Assembly: GCA_022578965.1 (NCBI GenBank)
Contig: MU400856.1
Coordinates: 1 to 31,068 of the forward strand
DNA length: 31,068 bases
Direction of reading: 5' to 3'
Source: Xylaria sp. FL1777
Taxonomy: Eukaryota; Ascomycota; Sordariomycetes; Xylariales; Xylariaceae
Shown: in pieces, positions 1 through 10,390 of the stretch
How the letters are laid out: each line of letters begins with the position of its first letter
Position numbering within the stretch: position 1 is the stretch's first letter
Translations under genes and position numbers: made by a program
Notes under the pieces: generated by a model
Seen by the model: the letters and a program-made list of their open reading frames with translations, nothing else
Told to the model about the DNA's origin: nothing
The model's database searches: none

Positions 1-451
1 TTTTTTTAAGAATTTTTTTGCTAGATTTTTTTAAATGTATTTTTATAAAGCGTTTGTTTTGTTTAAGCTTATATAATATATTTAATAAAGCTTTAATTAA
101 CATTTTTTTTTAATAAAAATGTAATAATTTTATAAGCTATGTTTAAAAAGTTTTTTTTTTTTTTTTTTTTAAATAGTTTGTAAAATTTATAATATATTTT
201 TAGTATTTTATTTAGAATTTCTTTTGTAATTTTTCTAATTTTTTTGCTTTGTTTTTTATTTTTTTAATTAATAGTTTTTGCTTTTTATTAAATTAAAAAG
301 TTATTAGTTTTTAGCTATAATATTTTTAAAATAATGTTATAATTAAATATATTAGCAATATTTAATATAATTTATTTTTTGTGTTTTTATATAAATATAT
401 TAAAAAGTTTGGTTTTTTTAAGTATATAATTATTATTATAGCTAAAAGTGC
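1..451 (-). repeat. Direct repeat shared by gypsy copies W and X (partner 30620-31068)
   Basis: These 451 bases align end to end with the last 449 bases of the window in the same orientation. The offset is 30,619 bp before the poly-T tract at 151-170 and 30,617 bp after it. By hand count there are 24 differences, all transitions, split between the two copies. Because both copies reach a window edge, the true repeat is longer. It is internal sequence of the gypsy family and not an LTR: in X it lies just upstream of the RT core. Confidence 0.9.
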
Positions 452-3307
452 TTTTATTAAATCTTTTAATTTTTTAGGATTTTTGCTTATATTTCTAAGG
501 AATTTTATTTTGTTTTATTACTTTAAGTAAAATTATATTAGTTTATACTTTTAAGTTAATTAAAGTGTTATACTTTTTTTTTTAATATATAAGTTTAATT
601 TTAAATTAGTTTTGCTAGTTATTATATTAAACTTTATATAAAGCTTTAGTTTTTTTAGTTATTTATTGCTTTTTTAGCAAGTATTTATTTTGTTTTTTAA
701 TTTTTTTTTATAAAATGTTTAAATATTTATTTTATTTTGTATTTTAAATATTATTATGCTTTATTTTATTTTTGCTTTTAGTTAAGCTTTAAATTATAGT
801 TTTTAAGCTTTTTTACTTTTAGCAACTATTTTTTAATATAATTATGCTTTAATTAGCTAGTAATATTTATAGCAGTTATTTTTATATTTTTTTAAAATAA
901 TATTATAAATATAATTAAAATTTTTTTTAAATATTATAAATTTTTGTAGATTTTTATAGTAAACTATAGTTATAATTAACTATTTTATTTTATAAAAGTT
1001 TTATATTTTTGTTTTTATAATTTGTTTAAAAAACTAATTATTTTTTAGTTTATTAAGTAAATATTAATAATAATAATATATTATATAATAATTTTATAGT
1101 ACTTTATTATGTTTTAGATTTTTTAAGCATAAAATATTATTATTATTTTTTATTATAGTTTTATTATAGTAATAATTTTTAGCAATTAGTTAAATTATTA
1201 GCTTTAGTTTTTAAAACATATTAGTTTTTATATTAACTATTAATGCTTTTTTGTTTTGTTGTATTTAAAGCAATTTAAGCTATAAAAATATTTTATTTAT
1301 TTTTATTAGTTTTTTTTTTGTAGTATTTTTTATAGCTTTTAATTTTATTTGTTTTTGCTTTAAAGTTTTATAAGTTTTATTTTTTTAAGTTTATTTAGCA
1401 ACTAAGTATTTTAATAGTTTATAATTAGTTTAATAATTATATTATTTATAGTTATAATTTTATTTTTTTAAATATAATTTTTTTTTAAGTTATATTTTAA
1501 GCTTTAATAATTTAAAGTTTTTATAGTTTTATAAGTTTACTAATTATATTAATTTATTATTTTTTATTGTTTGCTACTTTTAATTAAACTATTTTTTTAG
1601 GTTATATATTAAATAACTTTAATTATTTATATAGTAAATATATTTTTTTGTAATTTGTTTTAATAATTATAAAACTTTTAAATAATATTTATATGCTTGT
1701 TTATTTTAACTTATATAAATAAAATATTTAAATTTGTTTAATGTAATACTTTTATTTTAATTTAAAATAATAACTTTATACTTTTGCTTTAAAAACATAT
1801 TTTTTAAATTGCTTTATTGTTTTTTATTGTTTTAAACTTTTATAACTTGTATTTTTTTTTTAAGTTAAAAAATCTTTTTTTTTTATAGCTTTTTTTTTTG
1901 TTTTTTTTTTTAAATTAGCATTATTTTTAAAAGTGTTTTTTTTTTTTATAGTTATAACATTTAATTTTAAACATATTTTAAAGTTATTATTTTTAAACTT
2001 TACTAATTTGCTTAAATTTTTGTTTAATATTTTCTTAAGTATTTTTTTTTTTGTTTTTTTTAGTTTTTTTAGTTTTAAAGTACTAGTTAAATAATTATTA
2101 ATTAATTATAATAGCTATATTAATATATATATTAATTTTTGCTAGTTTATTTATTTTATATAGTTTATTTTAAACTTAAGTTTTAAGTTTACTATAAAAT
2201 AAATAAAATAATATAAGCTTAAGTAATTTTAAAATTATTACTAATTGTTTAAATTTTATAGCATAATTTATTATTGCTTTTATTTATTTTAAGCAATAAA
2301 GTGCTTTTTTTACGTGTTTTGCTTTTTAAGTATTTTTAAATAATGCTTTTATTTAATTTTTAAACTTAACGTAATTTTTAAAAAAATTTTTTGTTTTTAG
2401 CTTAAAATTAGTTAATTTGTTAGCTTTTAAAAAATCCTTTAAAATAAGTTAAAACTATTTTAATACTTTTTTTAATAAAAATTATAAAATAGTTATTATT
2501 TTTTGGTTTTTTTTTATAATAATAATAAAATGTTATTTTAAATAAAGTTTAGCATAAATTAAAAAAGCTTTTATATTTGTAAATTTATTATAAAGCTTTA
2601 AAGCAGTAAGTTTAAAACTTTTAATGTTTAATATTTTTAATATTATAAATAATTTTAATAATAAAAATAATAATAATAATAAAAAGTTAGATTTTTTATT
2701 TTAAGTTATTATTTTAAGTATAATAATAATAAAAATAAGCATTAAGTTTATTAATAATAGTATTAATATTAGTTATAGTATAATTATTTATTTAAAGCTT
2801 TAATTTATTATTATAATAATAATTATTATTGCTGCTTTAATTATTATAGCTAGTATTTATGCTAGTTTAAAAGTTATAATGCTTAGTATTTAAGCTGTTT
2901 TTTAAATTAAAACAACTAGTTTATTTTGTAACGTTAGCGTTAACATTAGTTTTTTTTTATTATTACTACTTAATTTTTTTTTTTTTACTATTGCTTTTTT
3001 TTTAATAAAAGTAGCTAATAAAAATACTACAGTTTATTGTTTTAATATATTATTAGTTTTAAAAATTTTTAAGATTTTTAAACTTAATTTTTGATTTTTT
3101 GTTTTTAGTAGTATAACTTAAATCTAGTTTTATTAGTTATTAAGTAAAGTTTACTTATGTAATGCTATTTAGTATTTTTGTTTTTTAAATATTTTTTTAG
3201 TATATTTTTAAAAGTTTATTTTATAAATCGTTTATTATTTAATTTTTTATATTAATATTTATTTTTATGTATTAAGTTTTATTAATTAAAAAGCTATTAA
3301 AGTATAA
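1..3307 (-). pseudogene. RIP-degraded gag, protease and RT N-terminus of gypsy copy W
   Basis: By position, this stretch must hold gag, protease and the start of RT: it runs from the 5' LTR to a point just upstream of the RT core seen in copy X. I could not securely recognise a gag zinc knuckle or a protease active site. Near 220-330, read on the minus strand, a phrase like KIYYKFYKLF followed by a lysine run resembles the linker before the gypsy RT core, where a (Y/F)xxFxxxF motif is usual. A poly-T tract at 151-170 differs in length between W and X. No frame is open for more than a few dozen codons. I see nothing else in this 3.3 kb. Confidence 0.5.
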
Positions 3308-3796
3308 TAAACCTGTTATATATTAATATAATAGGTTTGCTTTTAAGGTTTTAATTTGCAAGTAATAATAAAATTTTTAATAGTAGTTTATTAAGGAAGT
3401 TTTTAAAGTATTTTTACTACTATATATTAATAAAAGTTTTAAAAAATTAAAAGTAATAAGTATATTAATGCTTAGCAGTTATAAAAAATTAATAGCTAAA
3501 AAACTAAAATTAAATAAATAACTAAATATAAAAAATATATGTTTATATAAATAAAAAAAAAGTAAAAAAAGTAATAACTTTTTTTAAATTACTGCAAGTT
3601 TAATAAGCATTAAATTATTGTAAGCTTAATAAGCTTTAAATTACTGTAAACTTAATAAGCTTTAAATTACTATAAGCTTAGTAAGCTAAATAAGTTATTA
3701 TATAACTTTAGCTTTAGCTAGCAAAAAAAGAGGTACAAAGTATGTATAAAAGCATTAAGCCGTTTTAAAGGCCACCTTTATGCTAATTTTATAACA
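3308..3796 (-). repeat. 5' LTR of gypsy copy W (489 bp)
   Basis: This is a copy of the repeat at 4329-4866. On the plus strand it begins TAAACCTG, where the partner has TGGACCTG, and it ends TATAACA, where the partner has TATAATA. The original termini are therefore TG...CA, as for an LTR, with RIP changes in one or other copy. Similarity stops sharply outside these limits. The element reads on the minus strand, so TGTTATAAAATTAGC is the start of U3. The LTR holds a 24-bp near-palindrome and four 26-bp tandem units. A primer-binding site should lie just left of 3308, but mutation has made it unrecognisable. Confidence 0.85.
3585..3688 (-). repeat. Four 26-bp tandem units inside gypsy LTR (copy W)
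   Basis: Units start at 3585, 3611, 3637 and 3663, with consensus TAAATTACTGYAAGCTTAAT plus AAGCTT. The 26-bp period is not a multiple of three, so this is not a protein repeat. The same array is at 4605-4708 in the other LTR, at the same place within the LTR. Short tandem repeats in U3 often act as enhancers in LTR elements; that role here is inference. Confidence 0.85.
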
Positions 3797-4328
3797 GTTA
3801 TAACTTGCTAAAAAACAAAAAAAAGCAACTATAAAAAAGCTTTATAGCTAAACTGCTATAAACTAACAAAAACTTATAACTAGCTATAAAAAAGCTTAAA
3901 GCTATAAATAATATTGCAAAATAGCTATTTATTACTAACAAAATAGCAATATATAATAAAGCAGTTAAAATAAAAAAAAATAAAGAAAAAAGGAAAAAAG
4001 CAGAAAATAAAAAAAAAACTAGCAGAAAAAGCAAAAGTGCTTTTTTAAAGGTTTTAAAAAACAAAAAAAAAGCTTTTATATGCTTTCTAAAAAAGCAAAA
4101 GGTTTAAAAGCTTTAAAAAAAGTTCTTCTGCTTTTTAACTATTACTTTTTGTTTAGCAAGCTAGTTAGTAAAAACTAGTTATTACAAAGTAAAAAAACTT
4201 TAAAGTAACAGCGTAAACATTATTGCATAAGGTTTTTATTTAGCTTTTTATACGGTTTTACTTATAAGTACACAAGTAAAAAAACCGCGCTACAAAGCAA
4301 CACAGCGGATTATTAATAATAATAATAA
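3797..4328. other. 532-bp spacer between two gypsy copies, origin unknown
   Basis: This sequence lies between the outer end of W's 5' LTR and the outer end of X's 3' LTR, so it belongs to neither element if the LTR limits are right. The plus strand is A-rich and reads as lysine-rich phrases around 3970-4060. The long F-rich open frame on the minus strand (3798-4064) is the complement of that run and not a believable protein. The stretch 4205-4315 keeps more C and G than its surroundings, including a CCGCGCTA...CACAGCGG stem-like pair near 4283-4306. A short (TAA)n run ends it at about 4310-4328. It could be host DNA or the stub of an older element. Confidence 0.5.
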
Positions 4329-4332
4329 TGGA

Positions 4333-4356
4333 CCTGTTATATATTAATATAACAGG
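4333..4356. repeat. 24-bp near-palindrome at the LTR end
   Basis: The arms CCTGTTATA and TATAACAGG enclose a 6-base centre TATTAA. The same palindrome is at 3312-3335 in the other LTR, with one C-to-T change in the right arm. It lies 4 bases inside the LTR terminus, which on the coding (minus) strand is the 3' end of U5. It may be a hairpin in the RNA near the primer-binding region or a protein site. Its function is unknown. Confidence 0.8.
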
Positions 4357-4604
4357 TTTGCCTTTAGGGTTTTAATTTGCAGGTAACAATAGGATTTTTA
4401 ACAGTGGTTTATTAAGGAGGTTTTTAAAGTACTTTTATTACTATGCATTAATAAAGGTCTTAAAGAATTAAAAGTAATAAATATATTAATGCTTAGCAGT
4501 TATAAGAAATTAATAGCTAAAGAACTAAAACTAAATAAGTAATTAAATATAGAAAATGCATAATTATATAAACAAAAAAAAATAAAAAAAGTAATAACTT
4601 TTTT

Positions 4605-4708
4605 TAAATTATTGCAAGTTTAGTAAGCATTAAATTATTATAAGCTTAATAAACCTTAAATTACTATAAGCTTAGTAAGCTTTAGATTATTATAAGCTTA
4701 ATGAGCTA
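4605..4708 (-). repeat. Four 26-bp tandem units inside gypsy LTR (copy X)
   Basis: Units start at 4605, 4631, 4657 and 4683 and correspond one for one to those at 3585-3688. The unit number is the same in both LTRs and only transitions separate them, so the array predates the two insertions. Confidence 0.85.
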
Positions 4709-4741
4709 AATAAGTTATTATATAACTTTAGCTTTAGCTAA

Positions 4742-4841
4742 CAAAAAAAAAAATGCAAAGTATATATAAAAGCATTAAGCTGCTTTAAAAGCAAAAAAAA
4801 AAGTATAAAGTATATATAAAAGCATTAAGCTGCTTTAAAAG
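4742..4841 (-). repeat. 50-bp tandem duplication in U3, present in one LTR only
   Basis: Units 4742-4791 and 4792-4841 are near-identical, each an A-run followed by a block containing TATATATAAAAGCATTAAGC. The partner LTR has the block once (about 3721-3770). On the coding strand it lies about 25-125 bases from the U3 start and holds a TATA-like stretch. It is one of the few non-transition differences between repeat copies in the window. Confidence 0.8.
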
Positions 4842-4869
4842 TTACTTTTATGCTAATTTTATAATATTA

Positions 4870-4882
4870 TTTCCTTTTTTTT
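4870..4882 (-). promoter_or_regulatory. Polypurine tract of gypsy copy X
   Basis: The minus strand reads AAAAAAAAGGAAA and then TAA directly before the LTR start TATTATAAAA (originally TGTTATAAAA). A purine run abutting the 3' LTR is where plus-strand DNA synthesis is primed in LTR elements. It fixes the minus orientation of X independently of the pol readings. Confidence 0.75.
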
Positions 4883-5568
4883 AAAATTATTGTTTTAATA
4901 ATTTTTTGTAAGTATTTTTTTTTCTTTTTTTTTTTATATGTTATAATATTAAAGCACATTAAAAAAACTAACTGCTTATTTAAAACAAAGCAAAAACTCG
5001 TTTTTGCTTTTTTTATTAATTTTATTAGCTATAAAGTTATACTTTGTTTTTGCTGCTTTAATTAGTTATTAACATATAAAATAACAAATAATATGTTTTG
5101 TTGTTTTAAATATATATATACTAGTTGCTTTTATAACAAATTAAAAGTTTTAATTAACTTAATTAATAATATAATTTTTAAACATTATTGTTTTAAAAAA
5201 AAAGAAAAGCAAGCAAAGCAATAATTATTTTTAGTTTAAAAAAAATTAAAACAAGCTTAAAATAGCTTTAACTTTGTTTTAAGCAAGTTAGCTTAGCTTT
5301 ATATATAAAAACGTTTTTTAAAAACAAAAAGTATTAAAATAGTTTAACAAAAGCTTTAGTTTTTAAATAAACTAAACGAAATAAAACGTATTAAAAAAAA
5401 ACAAAAAGCGCTAGTAAAAAAGCAAAAACAACAAAAAAAACAAGCTAAAGTAATATAAGCTGCTTTATTTAAGTTTAATTAAAATTTTTTAAGCGTTTTT
5501 TTTAAAGTTAATTTTCTTTTTTTAGTTTTAAGCAGTTAAAATATTAGCAATAAAACTAATTTATAACT

Positions 5569-5696
5569 ACTTTAATAATTTTTAAGTGTTTTTTAAGTTT
5601 TTAAGTATTATTAACATATAAGTATTTTTTTTATTTAATAAAATACTTTAAATTACTATTATTTTAACGAAAATTTAGTATACTTTTAATTTTATA
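5569..5696 (-). pseudogene. Chromodomain at the C-terminus of gypsy integrase
   Basis: The minus-strand frame reads YKIKSILNF, then LKYFIK, a stop where W is usual, KKYLY, NNT, another stop where W is usual, and KLKKHLKII. This matches the chromodomain pattern YEVExIL...YLVKWKGY...NTWEPxxNL, with E-to-K, D-to-N, G-to-K and W-to-stop changes. Chromodomains on chromovirus integrases are known to steer insertion to heterochromatin, in keeping with where this element sits. Confidence 0.85.
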
Positions 5697-7183
5697 AACG
5701 TTTTAATTTATTTTTATTTTTAGTTATATTTTAATAAATATTTTAATAAGTGCTAGTTTTAATAAAAAAATGTAAAAAATAAAGTAAATTTGCATATTTT
5801 TTAGTAATAATAGTTTATAGTTAATAAATAAAATAACTTTTTTAATTTTAAAAAAACTAAGTTTTTTAAATTTTAATTTATTGCTTAGTTGTTTTATTTT
5901 AATTTAAAGAATATTAATGTTTGCATTTTGTTTTTATTATAGTAAGTAAACTTTGTTTTTTTTTTTAAAAGTTAGTTCTTTAGTTTGTTTTTTATTATAG
6001 TATATTAACATTTATTATTATAAAAATTAAAAGCATAATTATAATTTAATTTATAGCATTTTAATTTTTATTATAATAGTTTTTGTTTAAAATACTATAA
6101 TTAAAATAACAAGTGTTTTTATTAATGTTTTTTTTTGTTTTTTAGTAATTGCTTACTATTTATAAACAGCTTTATGTAAAAATATATTTATGTTTTTATT
6201 TATTAATATATTATATAAAATTTATATTATTAATAATAGTTTTATTTAATTATTTTATTAGTAGTTAATATAACTTTATAAATATTGTTTTAATATTTAG
6301 TTTAATTTTTTTGTTTGTTTATTTATTTATAAATAATAAGCAATTAAAAACTTTAGTTTAATACTAATAAGTTTAAAAAAGCTAGTTTTAAACTTAAAAA
6401 TAAATAATTTATTTTAGTTTAAAATAATTTTTTTTAGTAGCTTATATTTATTTAAATATTAAACATATAAAAGCATATATAAATTATTTAACTATTATAT
6501 TTTCTTTAAACAGTAAAAAATAAACATACTTAATAAATTTATTAATAATAACTTATATTTTATTGTATTATACTTTTATAACTAAATTAATTAATAAAAG
6601 TAATGCTATAATAAAATTTTAAGCAATAATATGCTATGCTTATTTAAGTATTTATATAAGTTATAATAGTTTATAAAGCTTATATTAAGCTGCTTTAGCT
6701 TTATTATAAATATTGCACTTTTTTATAATAAATTTAACTATGTTTTATAGTTTTAAAAAATTGTACTTTTTTTATAATTATTAAACTATTTTTGTTGCTT
6801 TTTAGTATTTATATAATAAATGTTTATAAAATTTTTTAATAAACTTGTTTTATAAGGATTTTAGTAAGTAAACCTTATGTTTATATATTAGCTTATTATT
6901 TTTTAATTTTTTGTATTTTTATAGTTATGCTAACTTTTTTAAGTTATAAGCTTATTATAGCTATATATTTATAAGGTTTTTAAATATAATTTTAATTTTT
7001 AAGCTTTTATTTTTTTAAAAATATAATATTTAAATGTTTTTTTTTAAAACTTTAAATCTTTTTTAATTTTATTAACTAAGTATGTTTGCTTAAATGTTTT
7101 TTTTTTTTTTAATATAACATATTTTAAAGTTAAACTTAAAAAAAAAAACCATTTAATTTTTATGTTATTTAGTAATTTTTTAT

Positions 7184-7187
7184 ATAG
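7184..7187. repeat. Target site duplication ATAG, left of element A
   Basis: ATAG directly precedes the left LTR terminus TGAAATAAAG. The same four bases directly follow the right LTR at 22148-22151. Removing element A with one ATAG restores an uninterrupted gypsy frame, which independently confirms a 4-bp duplication. Confidence 0.9.
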
Positions 7188-7491
7188 TGAAATAAAGCAG
7201 TATGATCGCGCAAGATTTACTACAACACTTTAATTGCAAGAAGATAAGTCATAACTTACGCATTTAAGCAATTAGGCCATATATAAATTAAAAAATTAAA
7301 CAATTAATTAAAAGGCTATTTAATAATATAAATAAAGCAACTATAGCTAATTTCCATAATGTTAAACATAATAGTTAAATTTATACTTCGAAATTTAACA
7401 TAATACTTATACTTTTATTTTTATTATATAACTTAGCTTAGATTTACTTTAACTAGCTAGTTAGCTTATTTAGCTACTTTACTTTACTTTA
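7188..7491 (-). repeat. Left (probable 3') LTR of element A, 304 bp
   Basis: It begins TGAAATAAAGCAG and ends TTTACTTTA, where the right copy keeps TTTACTTCA. Against 21844-22147 there are 43 transitions, no transversions and no indels. Each copy keeps C or G at sites where the other has T or A, so RIP hit both copies separately. It keeps more C and G than the interior. Confidence 0.92.
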
Positions 7492-7492
7492 A

Positions 7493-7501
7493 TCTTTCCT
7501 T
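7493..7501 (-). promoter_or_regulatory. Candidate polypurine tract of element A
   Basis: The minus strand reads AAGGAAAGA followed by one base and then the LTR start (TGAAGTAAA in the right copy). It shares the AGGAAA core with the polypurine tract of gypsy copy X. No purine run lies beside the right LTR, so this supports minus orientation. Confidence 0.6.
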
Positions 7502-7529
7502 ATTAAAATATAGCTGCTTTTAGTTTATT

Positions 7530-10390
7530 TTAATACTTATAATCATAAAGTTTTCCATTTTTATTAGCGTTTTTTAAACAGGGTTAATATTATTTTCCTT
7601 TGCTTATTTAGTTTTATAAGTTCTTTTTTATCTTTTTTGCTGCGTTTAAAAATAGCTTAAGCTTTAGCGCTTATAAAAGCATTATAGCTTTATTAAAACT
7701 AGTTCTAGCTTTTTTACGTATTTAAATATATAAGCAAAAGCCTTTAGAAATACTTAGCGTTTTTTTTATAAAAGTGCCTATAAAAAGTTTATACTTTTTT
7801 TCTTTTAAACTATTAAGCCTAGCTAAGTTTTATACTTAGCTTACTATACTTAAAAAAGAAAATATCTATAAGAATATTTATAGCAAAATAATTTTGCACT
7901 ACTAAAACGTTTTTATATTGCTTATAATAAAACTTCTTTAGTATAATTATTAGTTTTTTTTGCTAGGAACCCTTCTTGCGCTTTAAAATAAAAAGCACTA
8001 AAAAAGTAAAACAATTAACTTTTAGTTTTTTTTTTAGCGTTTTTTTTTTATTTTATATATTTTTAGCGCTTAATAGTAAAAAAGCTAACTTATTAAATCT
8101 AAAAAAAGTTGCTTTTAGTTCTTTTAAGAAATAATAAAGCTTAACGCTTATTAAAAGTAATAAACGCAAATCTTTTTGCAACTTAAAGCCAAAATGCTCT
8201 TTAAAGTTCGCTTTTAAAAATTAAATAAGCTATTTATAACTTTTTTAATCGTTAATATTCTTTTTTAAATACTAGCTTATTAAGTTATAAAATATATAGT
8301 ATAAATATAAAGCTTTAATAAATTTGCACATATAATTATTGTGCTAGCAAAAGCAAAAAAGTATAAAATAGCTTAATATAACCCTTATATTAAAGTGCTT
8401 TATTATTTAATACTTTTATAATCTTTAGAAAACTTGTTTGTTATTTTTATTAATAATATATTTAAAGTTTAAAATATATGCTACTTTTAAAACAGTATTA
8501 ATAAAAATAGTAATCTAATAATTGTTTAAGCAATATTTTATTATAAAATATTTTATTTAAGAGGTTGCAGTAATTATTACAGCTTATTTTACGTTTTATT
8601 AGTTCATAAAAAAATCTTTTATAAACTAGCTATACTTAAATTTAATACTTATTTTTAAAGCTTTAGCTTTTTTATTTATATATAGCTAAAGCAACATATT
8701 TAGTAAAGCTTTTATTTTGTGCTTATTTAGCTATTTCTTAGCATTTAGCTTTATAAAAATATTTATAATATAAATAGCCTTAATTTTTTATTTTGTAATG
8801 TTTACTTTATAAAAGTTTTCGTAGCAGCTATAAATAGCAAGCTTTCTTTAGTAATTTAAATATTTTTGTTTATACTAGTAAGTTTTTTTAGTAGCTATTT
8901 ATTATTTTAAAAAGAAAATTTTTAACTACTGCTTTTTATTATTTTTATGTATTGTTTTTAAAACTTTATTTAGTAAAAAATAATAAGCTAGCTTTTGTTT
9001 ATTATAAAGCTTTAGTTTATTAAAATGTTCTATATTATTATTTTTTTAATAATTGTTTAAAGCTTTCTTTAATAGCAGTTTTTTTAAGGATTCTATAAAT
9101 AACAACTATTAAATATTTAGTTTTTATACCGCAGGTTTTTATTCCTTATGTAGTTTTAGCTTTATCGCTAAAACTATTAAATTTTTTATAAATGCAACAT
9201 TAAACTTATTAAAGCAAAAATCGTTATTTTTGCAGTATTTTTTAATTTTAAATAAGTACTATATTAATATTATAAAACTTTCTATAGCTATAAATCTTAA
9301 TATTTAGCTTACAGCTTATAAAAATGCCTTTAAATATTTAGTCTTTAGTTTAAATATATAAGGTAATGTTTTATTTACGTTTACTAAGCAGTTTTATGCA
9401 ATAAAGTATGCTGTAAAAGCTCTTCTTTAAAAATCAAGCGCTTTTTTATTAAGCAACAGGTTAAAAGTGTAAAAAACTCCTATTAAAATTATATATAATA
9501 TAAACTACTAATATTTTAACGCTTTTTTATTATAATACCTTTTATGTATTAAATATATTGCTTTTTTTTATATTTGTTAAACTAAGTTTAAAAATAAGTT
9601 TTAGCAAGTTTTGCTATTTTTAAAAAACATATAACTAAAATGCTTTCTTAGTACTACTTTTTTTCTTTTTTCTAGGTCTTTAAAAAACAAACTTTTTATA
9701 AAAGTTATTTTTTCTTATATAAAATAAAACTTTAAAACAGACTTTAAAAAAACATTAACTAAAAAAAGCAGTATATTTTCTAGTTAAACATTTTTTACAT
9801 TTAGTTTTTTAATTTATAAAAAAAGCTAGCAAGCTAAATATTTTTTATACTTTAAATTCTTAACAATTATTAGCTTTTTTCTAAAGCTATTCTTAAAAAG
9901 CTATTAGTTCTTAAAAAAAAACTCCTTATAATTAGCAGTTAAGTTTATATATACATGCTTATTTTTTTTCCTTTTTGCTTCCTTTTTAAAGTCTGCTATT
10001 TTTTATACTAGTTGCTTGTACGCCTTAGTATTAAGTGTTAGCCCTTTAGAACTTTTAAAGAAAAATGCCTTTATTTTCGGTTAATCTGCAGTACTAATAA
10101 CTTCTTTAAAAATAAGAAATATAATAATTAAAAGTATATATGTATAATAAAAGCAATTCTTAATAATATTTAAGCATATATATACTTTTGCTATATTTTG
10201 CAATTTAATAAAAAATGCAAGCAAGTTAGAAATTTTAATATAAGTTAAAAGTACAAAAATAAATAGTATAAAAAATATAAAGTGCAAGTATTAATATTAG
10301 TACTGCTTGCTATACGTAGTTTAATATTTTTAATTGCTAATTTAAGTTATTACTTTTTAGTAATTGCAAAATTTCTTAAATATAAATGCT
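7530..10390 (-). pseudogene. Decayed open frame, element A left part, product unrecognised
   Basis: One minus-strand phase (codons aligned with 10081-10083) has fewer stops than the other two in the lines I compared. It includes an unbroken run at 10287-10084. The stops are TAA or TAG with very few exceptions. The reading is rich in K, N, F, L and I, as expected when E, D, S and R codons are hit by RIP. A phrase such as LTLNTKAYKQLV at about 10020 looks like ordinary protein, but I cannot match it to a family. The frame runs almost to the polypurine tract, so it would be the last gene of the element. An envelope, integrase or captured host gene cannot be told apart by eye. The stop difference is modest in places, so its limits are uncertain. 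Confidence 0.4.

Larger units (their letters stand above)
1..3796 (-). mobile_element. Ty3/gypsy LTR retrotransposon copy W, 5' half, truncated by window edge
   Basis: This is the right-hand (5') half of a minus-strand gypsy element. Its 5' LTR is 3308-3796, and internal sequence runs leftward from 3307 off the window edge. The family call comes from positions 1-451, which match 30620-31068 in copy X. There the same sequence lies next to a recognisable gypsy RT, which itself leads into RNase H, integrase and chromodomain. The two stretches differ by 24 transitions and a 2-bp poly-T length change, with no transversion. The plus strand is T-rich throughout, so the minus strand is A-rich as expected for the coding strand. 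Stops are dense in all frames because of RIP. The 3' half lies outside the window. Confidence 0.8.
4329..4866 (-). repeat. 3' LTR of gypsy copy X (538 bp)
   Basis: The limits are TGGACCTG at 4329 and TATAATA at 4866 (originally CA, as kept at 3795-3796 in the partner LTR). Almost all differences from 3308-3796 are transitions. The 49-bp length difference comes mainly from a 50-bp tandem duplication at 4742-4841. A polypurine tract on the minus strand directly abuts the right end, which fixes this as the 3' LTR of a minus-strand element. The outer flank (3797-4328) is unrelated to the internal sequence. X's left target duplication would be at 4324-4328, but its partner lies outside the window. 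Confidence 0.87.
5500..7187 (-). pseudogene. gypsy pol, 3' part: end of RNase H, integrase and chromodomain (RIP-degraded)
   Basis: Reading through stops on the minus strand, several gypsy landmarks appear in order. The end of RNase H lies at 7187-7120. The integrase zinc region follows at 6870-6700, with KFYKHLLYKY for the usual HPLHGHRG-type motif and then KKCNIYNKAKAA for the CxxC region. VIINKFIKYVYFLLFKEN at 6550-6497 matches the catalytic-core phrase VIVDRFTKYAHFIPFK, with the catalytic D now N. The post-core motif at 5978-5745 has KLKFKKLSFFKIKK, IYFIFYIFLLKLAL (usual IHPVFHISLLEPA). A chromodomain lies at 5696-5569. All substitutions are those expected from RIP. Poly-A runs near 7100 may hide a small frameshift. 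From 5500 to 4883 I see no further domain. Confidence 0.88.

Noticed and set aside
3312..3335. Palindrome as a transcription terminator
   Set aside because: The context is a eukaryotic LTR. The stem is AT-rich and repeated at the same place in both LTRs.
3585..3688. Evenly spaced 26-bp repeats as a CRISPR array
   Set aside because: The units are directly tandem with no spacers, and the same array occurs in two LTRs.
3798..4064. 88-codon hydrophobic, F-rich open frame on the minus strand
   Set aside because: It is the complement of a lysine-rich A-run in the spacer. Such F/L-rich frames arise on the T-rich strand of AT-rich DNA.
3308..4866. A small 1.56-kb TRIM-like element bounded by the two 490-bp repeats
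   Set aside because: The outer flanks (TATAA and TTATT) do not form a target duplication. A polypurine tract and gypsy pol lie outside the right copy, which fits two separate gypsy copies better.
10081..10287. 68-codon minus-strand open frame as a stand-alone small protein
   Set aside because: It starts at a TTG, has no plausible start context and continues in the same phase on both sides of the stops. It is a fragment of a decayed frame.
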